This document shows, piece by piece, positions 55,754 to 64,000 of a stretch of 64,000 bases of DNA. The notes beneath the pieces are model-generated. The model did not search any database and was not told the origin of the DNA. It was given only the letters and a program-made list of their open reading frames with translations. The position numbers were made by a program, and so were the translations under genes. The DNA comes from a candidate division KSB1 bacterium (GTDB lineage Bacteria; Zhuqueibacterota; Zhuqueibacteria; Residuimicrobiales; Krinioviventaceae). The stretch is taken from the NCBI GenBank assembly GCA_034521575.1, contig JAXHMJ010000005.1, forward strand, positions 1,364,001 to 1,428,000, given 5' to 3'. Each line of letters begins with the position of its first letter. Positions within the stretch are counted from its first letter, which is position 1.

Positions 55754-57160
55754 ATGAAACTTTCCAGACGCCGGTTTATAAAATCAGCTGCGGCATTGAG
55801 CGCCACTTTCTTCCCGGGACTTGTTCGATCCTGCAGATCACAGCCAAACATCGTTCTGGTCGTCGCGGACGACCTGGGCTATGGCGATTTAAGCTGTTAT
55901 GGGCAGAAAAAATTCGAAACACCAAATCTTGACCGAATGGCCGCGGAGGGTATGCGCTTTACTCAGCATTACAGCGGCAGCACGGTATGTGCACCTTCCC
56001 GCTGCTGCCTGATGACAGGCATGCACACCGGCCATGCACAGATACGCGGCAATAAAGAAATTCAGCCCATCGGCCAATACCCGCTCAAAGCGGGTACCTT
56101 GACGCTGGCGAGGCTTTTACAACAGGCCGGTTACAAAACCGGAATGTTCGGCAAGTGGGGTCTGGGGTATCCGGGAAGCTCAGGAGACCCCTTGAACCAG
56201 GGATTTGATACCTTTTTCGGATACAATTGCCAGCGCAACGCCCATAGTTTTTACCCCTCTTATTTGTATCACGATAAAGACAGAGTCCCTCTTGACGGCC
56301 AGACTTATTCCCATGACCTGATTATCGAAAAGGCGTTCGAGTTTATCAAAAACAATCAGGACAACCGGTTTTTCTGTTATCTGCCGGTCACCATTCCGCA
56401 TGCCTCCATGCATGCCCCCCCCGATCTGCACTGCAAATGGCGGAAGAAATTACCTCAATTCGATGACGTCACAGCGGATTACGGCGGCCCGATCGTCCGC
56501 AACCCGGTCGCCGCTTTTCCAGCCATGGTAACTCATCTGGATAATCAAATCGGCAGTCTGTTTCCGCTCTTAAAGAAGCTCAATCTTGACAATAATACAC
56601 TGGTCTTGTTTACCAGCGACAACGGTCCACACCAGGAAGGCGGGCATCGGCCGGATTTCTGGGACAGCAACGGATCGTTTTCCGGCTATAAACAAGATCT
56701 TCTGGAAGGCGGTATCCGCACTCCGCTGATTGCGCGCTGGCCGGGTCAAATACCCGCCGGCAGCATCAGTGAACATGTATGTGCTTTTTGGGATTACTTG
56801 CCTACTCTCGCAGACTTTGCAGGGGTACAGGCGCCTTCCGATATCGACGGTATATCCATGCGTTACTCGCTCTTGCAGTGGCCCGTGGAAAAACAGGAAC
56901 ACAGCTATCTGTATTGGGAATCTCGTCGTCTGGGTGGACAACAGGCCATACGCTACAAGCAATACAAAGGGATTCGGCGAAAAATACGCAAAGATGTCCC
57001 CTCTCCTGTCGAGATTTATAATCTCGAAACTGATCCGGCGGAACAGAATGACATCTCTGACGAACACCCGGAACTGATTCTGGCATTTCGCACATTATTC
57101 AAAACAGCCCGCACGCCATCTAAACTCTTTCCCCTGTTCGAGTACGAAAAAGAAATGTAA
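55754..57160 (+). CDS. Tat-exported arylsulfatase
   Basis: 468 residues. Twin-arginine signal (SRRRFIKSAAALSATFFPG). The sulfatase motif C79-A-P-S-R83 has the cysteine that a maturase converts to formylglycine; metal ligands are in VVADDLGYGDLS (D39, D40) and LFTSDNGPH. GKWGLGYPG is the second signature. It would remove sulfate esters from glycans and fits the exported sugar enzymes nearby. The maturase (anSME) is not in the window. The start is 50 bases past the insertion sequence. Confidence 0.93.
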   Translation: MKLSRRRFIKSAAALSATFFPGLVRSCRSQPNIVLVVADDLGYGDLSCYGQKKFETPNLDRMAAEGMRFTQHYSGSTVCAPSRCCLMTGMHTGHAQIRGNKEIQPIGQYPLKAGTLTLARLLQQAGYKTGMFGKWGLGYPGSSGDPLNQGFDTFFGYNCQRNAHSFYPSYLYHDKDRVPLDGQTYSHDLIIEKAFEFIKNNQDNRFFCYLPVTIPHASMHAPPDLHCKWRKKLPQFDDVTADYGGPIVRNPVAAFPAMVTHLDNQIGSLFPLLKKLNLDNNTLVLFTSDNGPHQEGGHRPDFWDSNGSFSGYKQDLLEGGIRTPLIARWPGQIPAGSISEHVCAFWDYLPTLADFAGVQAPSDIDGISMRYSLLQWPVEKQEHSYLYWESRRLGGQQAIRYKQYKGIRRKIRKDVPSPVEIYNLETDPAEQNDISDEHPELILAFRTLFKTARTPSKLFPLFEYEKEM

Positions 57161-57178
57161 CAAACTTTAGCAAAAGTA

Positions 57179-58183
57179 TCAGCTGCACTCCATTTGCTGA
57201 TCCCGGCGGTTCATATACTCACACGCGGCACGAACCACCCGTTCCACAACCGCTTTCAGCGGTTGCTCAAAGCTGGCGCCGGAGGCAAACTGATGTCCGC
57301 CGCCGCCAAACCGTCGGGCCAGCTCATTGACGGGAATACGTCCTTTGGATCGAAAACTGGCCTTGGTCAGATTTTCACCCAGTTCCGTGAACATGATACT
57401 GATTTCGGCATCCCGTAGACGGCGCGGTATATCCGAAAAGCCTTCCGTTTCCTGCAGCTCGACCCCGGTTTCACACAATAACGCTTGACTCAATACATAC
57501 CAGACAAACCGGCCTTTGCATTCATAATGCAGCCGGGTCAGTAATTTACCCTTTAACTGAAACAGTCCCGGCGAGTCGCTTTCATAAATCTGTTGATAAA
57601 TCCGGCTGTAATCAGCGCCGTTCTCTATCAGGCGCGCCGCCATTCGGTGTGTGAATGCCGTTGTGTTGGAAAACCGGAATGAGCCGGTATCCGTCAGAAT
57701 ACAGGTGTACAACGACTGCACAATCGTTCGGGTCCAGTCCGCGCCCAGATGATCCAGCAGCCGGAACACCAGTTCACCTGTAGACGACGCCGTTGTGTCA
57801 ATGAGCTGCAGATCATATTCAGGTCCGGTGTAAATATGGTGATCCACACAACCTGTCTCGAGTCCGGCGGCCCGACTCTGCGTTTTAATGGCGCCGATTC
57901 GGTCAAGTTCGCTCACATCCAGCAGCAACAGAGCATCCGCCTGCCTAAACACGGCATTGTGGACAGAAGCATCGTAAACCTCAATCTTTTTTTCAGGATC
58001 AAGAAATTGAAAATAGCGAGGAGTGGGATCGACATTGATAATTCGGTATTGCACCCCCTGCTGCCGGCAGTAATCCGCAAGAGCCAATTCGCTACCCAAA
58101 CCATCACCATCCGGATTCAGGTGTGTGCTGAGGATAATCAGGGATTTATCCTCGAGAAACCGCTGAAATAAAGTCCAGTTCAT
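57179..58183 (-). CDS. nrnA: DHH-family phosphoesterase, NrnA-like
   Basis: 334 residues. Metal-binding motifs: HLNPDGDGLGSE (H21, D25, D27), LLLDVSELDR, GCVDHHIY (DHH), and the DHHA1 domain with FGGGGHQFASGASF at the end. Length and order match bifunctional oligoribonuclease/pAp phosphatase NrnA, which clears short RNA oligomers. It converges on the sulfatase gene and starts 5 bases after the propeller gene's stop. Confidence 0.9.
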   Translation of the reverse strand: MNWTLFQRFLEDKSLIILSTHLNPDGDGLGSELALADYCRQQGVQYRIINVDPTPRYFQFLDPEKKIEVYDASVHNAVFRQADALLLLDVSELDRIGAIKTQSRAAGLETGCVDHHIYTGPEYDLQLIDTTASSTGELVFRLLDHLGADWTRTIVQSLYTCILTDTGSFRFSNTTAFTHRMAARLIENGADYSRIYQQIYESDSPGLFQLKGKLLTRLHYECKGRFVWYVLSQALLCETGVELQETEGFSDIPRRLRDAEISIMFTELGENLTKASFRSKGRIPVNELARRFGGGGHQFASGASFEQPLKAVVERVVRAACEYMNRRDQQMECS

Positions 58184-58187
58184 TTGA

Positions 58188-60230
58188 TCAATTCAAATCT
58201 TTTACAGGGTATACATTGACATTTCCGAACTCATCCTGCACCTTGATGGCAATATCCGCATTGGGCTCTGAAAGTTGAACTTTATAATTTTCCGATTTGG
58301 AATCCGCAATATCATCACGCGGAAACACATCCTGCCATTCCCTGGCGTTTTCGCTGTACCAGACATTTTTTATTCGTGACCACGCGTCATAAACCGTAAA
58401 AGAAAGAACAGAATCTTTAGCTGTCAGATGTTTCAATACCGGGGGTGTATTGTCTACCAGAAAAGTATCAGATATTTTATCAGATGCCAATTCTCTGCCT
58501 TTGGGATTATCGGGCGCGTCACTGGCCTCAATTTTAACCCGGTAATAGCCGTCCGACATATGCTGTGTATCCCAGGAGTAATAATTCAACGCCCATTCAT
58601 CCTTCATTTGGCGCCAGTAGCTGCTGTTTTTTTTCTGATAATACACGGAAAACAGCAATCCGTCGTAATTCGGGTCTTGAAATTGCCATTCCACACTGCG
58701 ATACCCCTGTTTTTCCGATTCACTGCTCGGCGATTGAGGAAATTTAAGACCAGCCTTGTCCTGGTCTTTATGTTCGAAAAACGTATTGTGAGAATGCAGA
58801 AAGAGGCTGGTAATTTCCGGCTGCAGATTGGCCTGCAGATAACTGACGGTTACTTTTTCAATAATCGCGGATTCGTTCTTTAGCTCGACTTTCCACTGCA
58901 GAAAACGGCTCTCCGGGCTTGCAATGCTTTGATCTTTGGCAACCGGTTGCCATGCACTCCAGGCGGTTCCGGGTTCTTTGGTATTGCCGCTGCGGGTGTA
59001 AAACTGTATGGCTTTAACCGGCCCCTTGCTCTCCCATTGCAATGCCCCCCATCGTGCCCTGACATCGCTGTCGATGGGTTTTGACAAATAACAGGCATTT
59101 TTTGCGGGCTCGTCAATTAACCGGTAAACATGCCCAAGGTTGGATGTGCCGATCAATACATCATCGCTTGTTGTGAAAAGAGCTGAAACATGCGACTCGT
59201 CCATCTGATACAACAAGGTTTTTTCGCCGTCCGGGGTCATACGGTAACAGCGTCCTTCTTCACCGGTTCCGACCAGAATATCCTGTTCCAGCGGTGCAAT
59301 ACTCTGAATGACTCCTTTACTGCCTTGCCACAACTCCTTTCCGTAACCATGAGAGGTGATACGGAACAGAGACGTGTTCAGTGAACTCATCTGAGGCGAC
59401 ATCAGACCGTTCGTTGCAGAAACCATTCCGCTGCTTTCGCTATCCTCACTGGATTCGTCCGGACTGGAAACTGAAGCAGCAAATGGATGCAGCATGGCTT
59501 TGCTCATGGCTGCGGCATAGACCACACCCTCCGGCCTGACAAACAAATCAATCACTTCTTCCATCATGGTATCAAACAGAACAAACATATCGTTCTCACG
59601 AATTCGGTAAATATGCCCGTCTCCGCTGGTTCCCGCATATACCGCGCCCCCGTAAAGTGATAAACAGCGCACATGTTGGGCATCCGGTGTAAACCTTTGC
59701 AGAACCGTTCCCTCTGCTGAAATATGATAAACACGCGCTGTATCTCCTGTGGCCACCCAAATCGAGCCATCAGGCGCAATATCAATATCCCAGATATAAA
59801 CCGCATCCGGATTGTAAAGGTCGGAAACTTTTCCTTCCGGGGTAATCCGCTGTAAAAGCCCGTTCGGAGATGTTCCAATGATCAGGTTATCATCCTTGTC
59901 GACGCTCATGGCATATGCCGCCAGTTTGTCCGAGGTATAGAACAAACTGGTATCGGATCCGGATATTTTATAAATGCGTCCCTGATTGCCGGTGCTGGCA
60001 TAAATAATTCCATCACTGTCTTTGACCAGTTTCCAGACAACAGGTTCTGTGGACATGAGCAGGGATTGTTTGCGCGGTGAAGTGCGCAGCTCACCGTCTT
60101 TGCCGATTGAAACATTTTTCGGCGTACCTTGTTCAAATTCGCTGCGGCTGTCAAGCGTGACAAGGGTTGCATTCACCGCCCAAAGGCTCATCCCCCACAA
60201 TAAGCAAAACAAAAAAACCGCTCGTAACAT
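58188..60230 (-). CDS. Exported beta-propeller protein
   Basis: About 680 residues from the ATG at 60230 (AAAGGAA upstream), with a signal peptide to about LWAVN. Residues about 60-400 show repeated propeller blades (DGIIYASTGNQGRIYKI, DNLIIGTSPNGLLQRI, DGSIWVATGDTARVYHI, GAVYAGTSGDGHIYRI, GVVYAAAMSKA, VLIGTSNLGHVYRL). The C-terminal part (about 400-680) is beta-rich, with an Ig-like end. Catalytic residues are not evident. It is 20 bases downstream of the S55 peptidase gene and probably co-expressed with it. Confidence 0.75.
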   Translation of the reverse strand: MLRAVFLFCLLWGMSLWAVNATLVTLDSRSEFEQGTPKNVSIGKDGELRTSPRKQSLLMSTEPVVWKLVKDSDGIIYASTGNQGRIYKISGSDTSLFYTSDKLAAYAMSVDKDDNLIIGTSPNGLLQRITPEGKVSDLYNPDAVYIWDIDIAPDGSIWVATGDTARVYHISAEGTVLQRFTPDAQHVRCLSLYGGAVYAGTSGDGHIYRIRENDMFVLFDTMMEEVIDLFVRPEGVVYAAAMSKAMLHPFAASVSSPDESSEDSESSGMVSATNGLMSPQMSSLNTSLFRITSHGYGKELWQGSKGVIQSIAPLEQDILVGTGEEGRCYRMTPDGEKTLLYQMDESHVSALFTTSDDVLIGTSNLGHVYRLIDEPAKNACYLSKPIDSDVRARWGALQWESKGPVKAIQFYTRSGNTKEPGTAWSAWQPVAKDQSIASPESRFLQWKVELKNESAIIEKVTVSYLQANLQPEITSLFLHSHNTFFEHKDQDKAGLKFPQSPSSESEKQGYRSVEWQFQDPNYDGLLFSVYYQKKNSSYWRQMKDEWALNYYSWDTQHMSDGYYRVKIEASDAPDNPKGRELASDKISDTFLVDNTPPVLKHLTAKDSVLSFTVYDAWSRIKNVWYSENAREWQDVFPRDDIADSKSENYKVQLSEPNADIAIKVQDEFGNVNVYPVKDLN

Positions 60231-60249
60231 GTGTATTCCTTTATAATGA

Positions 60250-62130
60250 TTACCGATTGCTGTTTTGATTACCGGATGCGCCGCCGTTGCCTGTCGGTTC
60301 AATAGAAATGACATGACGCTTGATACCGTAGACAACCTGATCAAGTTCGACAATATCTTCAAGATAGGCGTAATCATGCAACCGGGCGCCGTTCTGACTG
60401 CGGCCCCGGTTGTCCATGACGTTCATCACAGAAGGAGGAACCGACAGCATACGCTGACCCTCCACCACCAGATGGTTACCCGTTCCGCGCAGCTGCAGCG
60501 CCAGATTTTGAGGTTTTCGCCGCTCCTCAAGAATACGCAGCAAATCATCAAATGAATGCGGTACAAAAAGCTCCCGATTCACCTTGGATTCATACTGCGC
60601 CAGATAGAGTCCTCCGCCGACCAGAATACTTGCACGCCGGGCATTGATGTGACGCGGAATGACCAGCGGACGTATAATCGTGGAACGGCGTTCGCGGGTA
60701 TCACGCAGAGAAACCGTAACAAAAACGGTATCCCCCGGTTCTACGGTTGTTTTGTCCAGCCAGATCGACTCGATACGGGTTTTCCACTTACCGGGCAGGG
60801 TCCGGGTTTCCAGTTCAACCCGCTTGACGCGCGGCGCCTCAAAATCATTGATCATCAAAGCGCCCAATGCCGATGTCACAAGATCAGAAGCCTGGACAAA
60901 ATCCGTGCCGGTTGCCGAATAACCGAATCGTTGATTTGACGAAAACAAATCATCAAACTCTATTTTTTCACCGGACACCAGTTCTACAAATCCTTTTAAA
61001 CGCACAGAATGCTGTCCGCCCGCATAACGGGAGACGTTCAGCGCCTGCACCAAAGCAATACGCAGATAAAAGGGAAGCAGATGGTTCAGGGACGGGTCCC
61101 AGGCCATTTTGAATTCAAATTGTTGATCCTCTCCATAGGGCGACTGCGTCTGCAAGGATACCGGCACCCATTGGGGCATCTCATTCAAATCACCAAGCAC
61201 ACCGGACATTCTGTCCTGTCGAAAAACTCCCAAAAGCTGCGTAGGTGTGGCCATTTTGTTGGACCCCATTAAACTGGGAACCGTCCAGTGAATGCGGGCG
61301 CCGTACAGCGGCAGGTTGATGGCTCCCAGACTGAACACGGGATGCCCAAAGGCCAGCAGTTTTCCGTCCGAAACCGCTGTGACCGTGCCCGTGGCTGCGA
61401 TCCCGGCGTCACCGGCGATCAATACAGTAGAGACGGCAGAACCGGGCTGCAGAACCTCGGCGCTGTCGACCAGAGACACCCGAGTCCCGCCTGCGGAAGA
61501 CGTAAATCCCATTTTTGACAAGACATCCTGAAACGGTTCGATAAACTCAGGCTGAATTCCGGAAAACACAAGCGGCGTTTCAATAGGCGCAAACACCGAA
61601 CGTGTGGATGCCGCCTGACTTAAAAGATCAATCCACAGAGAATCGCCTCCGCCGCTCAAACAAGCCTGCAGATATCGATTTCCAAAACCGTTCAGAGCCT
61701 TCCATTCCCTCGAATGATGAGCATTCAATTTGTCCAGACGCAGCATATTTTCAATCGGCATGATCCCGGTGATCGGCTCTTTGAGAAACGTGCCCATACG
61801 ATAGGCGATCGCTCCAATTAGCTTGCCGTCAATATAGACCGGACTGCCGCTCATGCCGCTTACCACACCATTCTTCTCCGCCTGTTCTCCGGCAAGCCGC
61901 GCCAGGATGATATCAAAATCCGGATATTGGTTGCGGACAATATCCAGAATTTCCACCTGAAACTCTTCGATGGTCTGTCCGTAATACACGGTGCGCCCCA
62001 CTCCCTGCATACCGGGTTCGATCTCGTCCAGCCCCATGACGGGCAGATCCCAATCGGTCCCGAAAGCAAGAGAGCCGGCCATTAAAAAAACAACAAAACT
62101 GTAGATAAAAATTCGGTTCATAATCGCCAT
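60250..62130 (-). CDS. Exported SpoIVB-type (S55) peptidase-domain protein
   Basis: 626 residues (start 62130, or the next Met at 62121), signal peptide to about LAFG. The S55 domain covers about 30-280, with the catalytic serine in GVVSGMSGSPVYIDGK (S96) and AVSDGKLLAFGHPVF. In sporulating Firmicutes SpoIVB is a signalling protease; here the host is not a spore former and the C-terminal 300 residues are different, so a self-processing or envelope protease role is more likely. It precedes the beta-propeller gene. Confidence 0.87.
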   Translation of the reverse strand: MAIMNRIFIYSFVVFLMAGSLAFGTDWDLPVMGLDEIEPGMQGVGRTVYYGQTIEEFQVEILDIVRNQYPDFDIILARLAGEQAEKNGVVSGMSGSPVYIDGKLIGAIAYRMGTFLKEPITGIMPIENMLRLDKLNAHHSREWKALNGFGNRYLQACLSGGGDSLWIDLLSQAASTRSVFAPIETPLVFSGIQPEFIEPFQDVLSKMGFTSSAGGTRVSLVDSAEVLQPGSAVSTVLIAGDAGIAATGTVTAVSDGKLLAFGHPVFSLGAINLPLYGARIHWTVPSLMGSNKMATPTQLLGVFRQDRMSGVLGDLNEMPQWVPVSLQTQSPYGEDQQFEFKMAWDPSLNHLLPFYLRIALVQALNVSRYAGGQHSVRLKGFVELVSGEKIEFDDLFSSNQRFGYSATGTDFVQASDLVTSALGALMINDFEAPRVKRVELETRTLPGKWKTRIESIWLDKTTVEPGDTVFVTVSLRDTRERRSTIIRPLVIPRHINARRASILVGGGLYLAQYESKVNRELFVPHSFDDLLRILEERRKPQNLALQLRGTGNHLVVEGQRMLSVPPSVMNVMDNRGRSQNGARLHDYAYLEDIVELDQVVYGIKRHVISIEPTGNGGASGNQNSNR

Positions 62131-62482
62131 TCTATCGTTTAGAAAAGAATTAATATAGGCAAATTGAACGTCTAAATCAAGATTTTCATGGGCTGCCGAA
62201 TTTCCAATGCCTCAAGTGCAGCCGGACTCTGCAGCTTTATCCCAATCCTGCCGGCACGGGATGTTACTGCGTATCAAAATTTTAAATATGAGTAAAATCG
62301 AACAACATAGCGGCCATTTTTCATACACACTCTTTAGCCGGCAAACACAGCCACTGTCAAGTCAAATTCGCACCGGCAAAGCCCCCCAGCTGCGGGCCCG
62401 ATCATTCATATTGACCGTTTTTTCTTGGCAATTTTAACATAATTTTATATTTTCAGGCATCATATAAAAGGGAGGTTTGATC
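62131..62482. other. Intergenic region between divergent genes
   Basis: 352 bases; no gene seen. It must hold the promoters of the S55 operon and of the small lipoprotein gene, but no clear elements stand out. Confidence 0.4.
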
Positions 62483-62920
62483 ATGAACCGCAACACGTTT
62501 GTAATAGTTTCGGCGCTGTTGTTTGCCGTTGCATTGTTGACAGGATGCGCGGCAAACAATGAAATGTACATCACCGAACCGGCCGGCTTTTGGGCCGGTC
62601 TCTGGCACGGACTGATCATTATCATCACATTTATCATCAGTCTGTTCACCGACACTGTCGGAATCTATGAAACCGCCAACACCGGCGGCTGGTATAACTT
62701 TGGGTTTGTCCTCGGCCTCCTCATTTCTCTGGGCCATGACAAAGTGCGCAAACCCTGTAAACATAAAATCAAGAGTGAGAAAGAAAAAAAATGGGAGGAA
62801 ATCGGCAAAGTGAGAACCGGTATCCAGAAATAGCTGGAAGAAACAGACCGTCAAGATTCGGAATGGCAGGAAATCGGTGAAAAAATCAAACGCGAACTGC
62901 GCAACTGGGCGGAAAAGTAA
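62483..62920 (+). pseudogene. Small lipoprotein/membrane protein gene interrupted by an amber codon
   Basis: Start ATG at 62483 behind GGGAGG. Lipobox LTGC, then a membrane segment (GLIIIITFIISLFT) and YNFGFVLGLLISLG. Residue 116 is followed by TAG (62831-62833), but the same frame continues for 28 more codons (LEETDRQDSEWQEIGEKIKR and on) to TAA at 62918-62920. The part after the stop repeats the charged EEIGK/EIGEK pattern before it, so it is probably the real C-terminus. A C-to-T change of a CAG is the simplest cause; read-through is possible. Function unknown. Confidence 0.65.
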
Positions 62921-63133
62921 AGAATTTAATATAACCGCAAAAACCGCCGGACTTTTTCTGATCGTCTGGATCATATTTTTTGTTCGTCTGCCGAACTAAC
63001 CAGCCCGGCTGTCAACGGGGTACCTGGTCTTTCTGGTAAAAACCGGAGCAGCTGTAACATATGCTAACAAGTTGCAAGGTTTACTTACTTATTACTGCTT
63101 TATCCAATTGTTTTAATTGCATATAAATTACCC

Positions 63134-63167
63134 CCAAACAAAACGTACTGTAGTACGTTCTGTTTGG
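63134..63167. repeat. 16-bp inverted repeat with 2-nt spacer
   Basis: CCAAACAAAACGTACT and AGTACGTTCTGTTTGG pair with one mismatch around GT, 42 bases before the methyltransferase start. No T tract follows, so an operator or cruciform is more likely than a terminator. Confidence 0.6.
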
Positions 63168-63208
63168 AATGTTCCAGTATCACATTTCAAACATCCCGGA
63201 TGAGACCA

Positions 63209-63889
63209 ATGCCTCCAAATCATTGTCCACTTTGTCAAAATGATTCTGTATTCTTCCATACAGACAGACGCAGGTCGTTCCTGCGCTGCAGTGCTTGTCA
63301 TTTGATATTTGTCCCGCAACAATACTGGCTGAGCTCTGCAGAGGAAAAAGCCGAATATGATCTGCATCAGAACGAGGCACAGGACCCCGGTTACCGCCGC
63401 TTCCTCTCCCGCCTCACCGTCCCTCTCATGAGCAAATTATCTCCAGGAGCCACCGGCCTGGATTTCGGCTGCGGCCCAGGTCCGGCGCTGTCCGCCATGC
63501 TTGAGGAACAGGGATATAACATGGTTCAGTACGATCCGTTCTATGCCGATGACCCGTCTGTTCAGAATCGCCGTTATGATTTCATCTGCGCCACCGAAGT
63601 CGTGGAACATCTGAAAGCGCCCAAGCAGACCTTTGAGCAGCTGTTCTCAATGCTCAAACCGGACGGCTGGCTGGGTGTGATGACCAAACGGGTGCGCGAC
63701 CAGGAGGCGTTTCGCAACTGGCACTATATCCGCGATCTCACCCATATTTGTTTTTACAGCAAAAAAACGTTTACGTATCTCGCTCGGACATTCAACGCCG
63801 GGCTCGAATTTGCGGGGGATGATGTACTTTTATTGAACAGTCAAAAAGACGAGAGCATGAATAATAAGCCTAACCCGATACGGAAATAG
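63209..63889 (+). CDS. SAM-dependent methyltransferase with N-terminal zinc ribbon
   Basis: About 226 residues from the ATG at 63209 (GGATGAG upstream; a Met at 63200 is an alternative). CPLC and RCSACH make an N-terminal zinc ribbon. The class I methyltransferase core is of the Methyltransf_23 type: GLDFGCGPGPALS (motif I), YDFICATEVVEHL, MLKPDGWLGVMTK, and a C-terminal HICFYSKKTF segment. Substrate unknown; similar architectures occur in glycan or small-molecule modification. Confidence 0.85.
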   Translation: MPPNHCPLCQNDSVFFHTDRRRSFLRCSACHLIFVPQQYWLSSAEEKAEYDLHQNEAQDPGYRRFLSRLTVPLMSKLSPGATGLDFGCGPGPALSAMLEEQGYNMVQYDPFYADDPSVQNRRYDFICATEVVEHLKAPKQTFEQLFSMLKPDGWLGVMTKRVRDQEAFRNWHYIRDLTHICFYSKKTFTYLARTFNAGLEFAGDDVLLLNSQKDESMNNKPNPIRK

Positions 63890-63916
63890 CGGGCTTTAGC
63901 TCCCTTTCATTCCCGA

Positions 63917-63938
63917 GCCCACGGATTTATTCGTGGGC
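63917..63938. repeat. Hairpin GCCCACG/CGTGGGC near the window end
   Basis: A 7-bp perfect stem with an 8-nt loop, 27 bases after the methyltransferase stop. There is no T tract. It resembles the subterminal hairpins of IS200/IS605-type elements, whose body would lie beyond the window. Confidence 0.4.
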
Positions 63939-64000
63939 GATTGACCATTTCAGCAGGGTATGGCGGCTTTTTCTCCACTCATAAACCAGGTCTGAAAGTC

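Overview
The window reads as a bacterial chromosome segment from an anaerobe of the Fibrobacteres-Chlorobi-Bacteroidetes superphylum or a close candidate phylum (Calditrichota/KSB1-like). Evidence: a Bacteroidetes-type C-terminal sorting domain (NPFN..TVIPF) in a gene remnant at 33.6-34.2 kb, a serine palmitoyltransferase-type enzyme, many Tat- or Sec-exported sugar enzymes, a multihaem cytochrome and no obvious oxygen-respiration genes. No rRNA, tRNA or CRISPR array was recognised. The first ~6.2 kb differs strongly in base and codon use (T/G-rich plus strand) and may be transferred DNA, perhaps of archaeal origin, or an assembly join.

Layout. 0-6.2 kb: a tandem duplication of a convergent pair, a cysteine-rich exported protein gene and a large PKD-containing exported protein gene; the second copy is broken. 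6.4-13.1 kb: a nitrogen-assimilation block (glnA; glnK-amtB-porin; a divergent NifA/NtrC-type sigma-54 activator) with a recognisable sigma-54 promoter before glnK and paired ACATTTTTGT elements, which I propose are the activator's binding sites. 13.1-15.6 kb: DUF72, two small CxxGxC membrane proteins and a five-haem cytochrome. 15.7-17.5 kb: marR-hgcA-hgcB, the mercury-methylation gene pair under a cysteine-rich MarR regulator with two dyads in front. 18.3-23.9 kb: methyltransferase, an epimerase/serine palmitoyltransferase pair (possible ceramide synthesis), lactate dehydrogenase and an ArsP-like metal permease with an HMA domain.

25-33.6 kb: a tight six-gene operon of envelope proteins (LPP20-like, two CsgG-like, a repeat lipoprotein, an outer-membrane barrel, an exported papain-like peptidase). 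33.6-39.2 kb: a decay zone with an AT-rich type II restriction-modification island and remnants of a sorting-domain protein, an ADP-ribosylglycohydrolase, a sialidase-like protein and a GH3 enzyme; a complete aldo/keto reductase survives in it. 39.2-53.4 kb: a long minus-strand array with an ATP-grasp/CocE-hydrolase pair, DUF1080 proteins, sugar isomerases and exported Gfo/Idh oxidoreductases, resembling the 3-keto-glycoside route of glycan breakdown, with membrane glycosyltransferase genes in the middle. 54-55.7 kb: an intact IS1380-type element with a 5-bp target duplication. 55.7-64 kb: exported sulfatase, NrnA-type phosphoesterase, a beta-propeller/S55-peptidase pair, a small lipoprotein gene cut by an amber codon, and a zinc-ribbon methyltransferase.

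The most notable systems are the hgcAB operon with its candidate operator, the nitrogen regulon with an unusual operator and a possible attenuator in front of glnA, and the uncharacterised envelope operon. About nine genes are broken or frameshifted. Some look like single-base events that could be sequencing errors; several have large internal deletions that cannot be.
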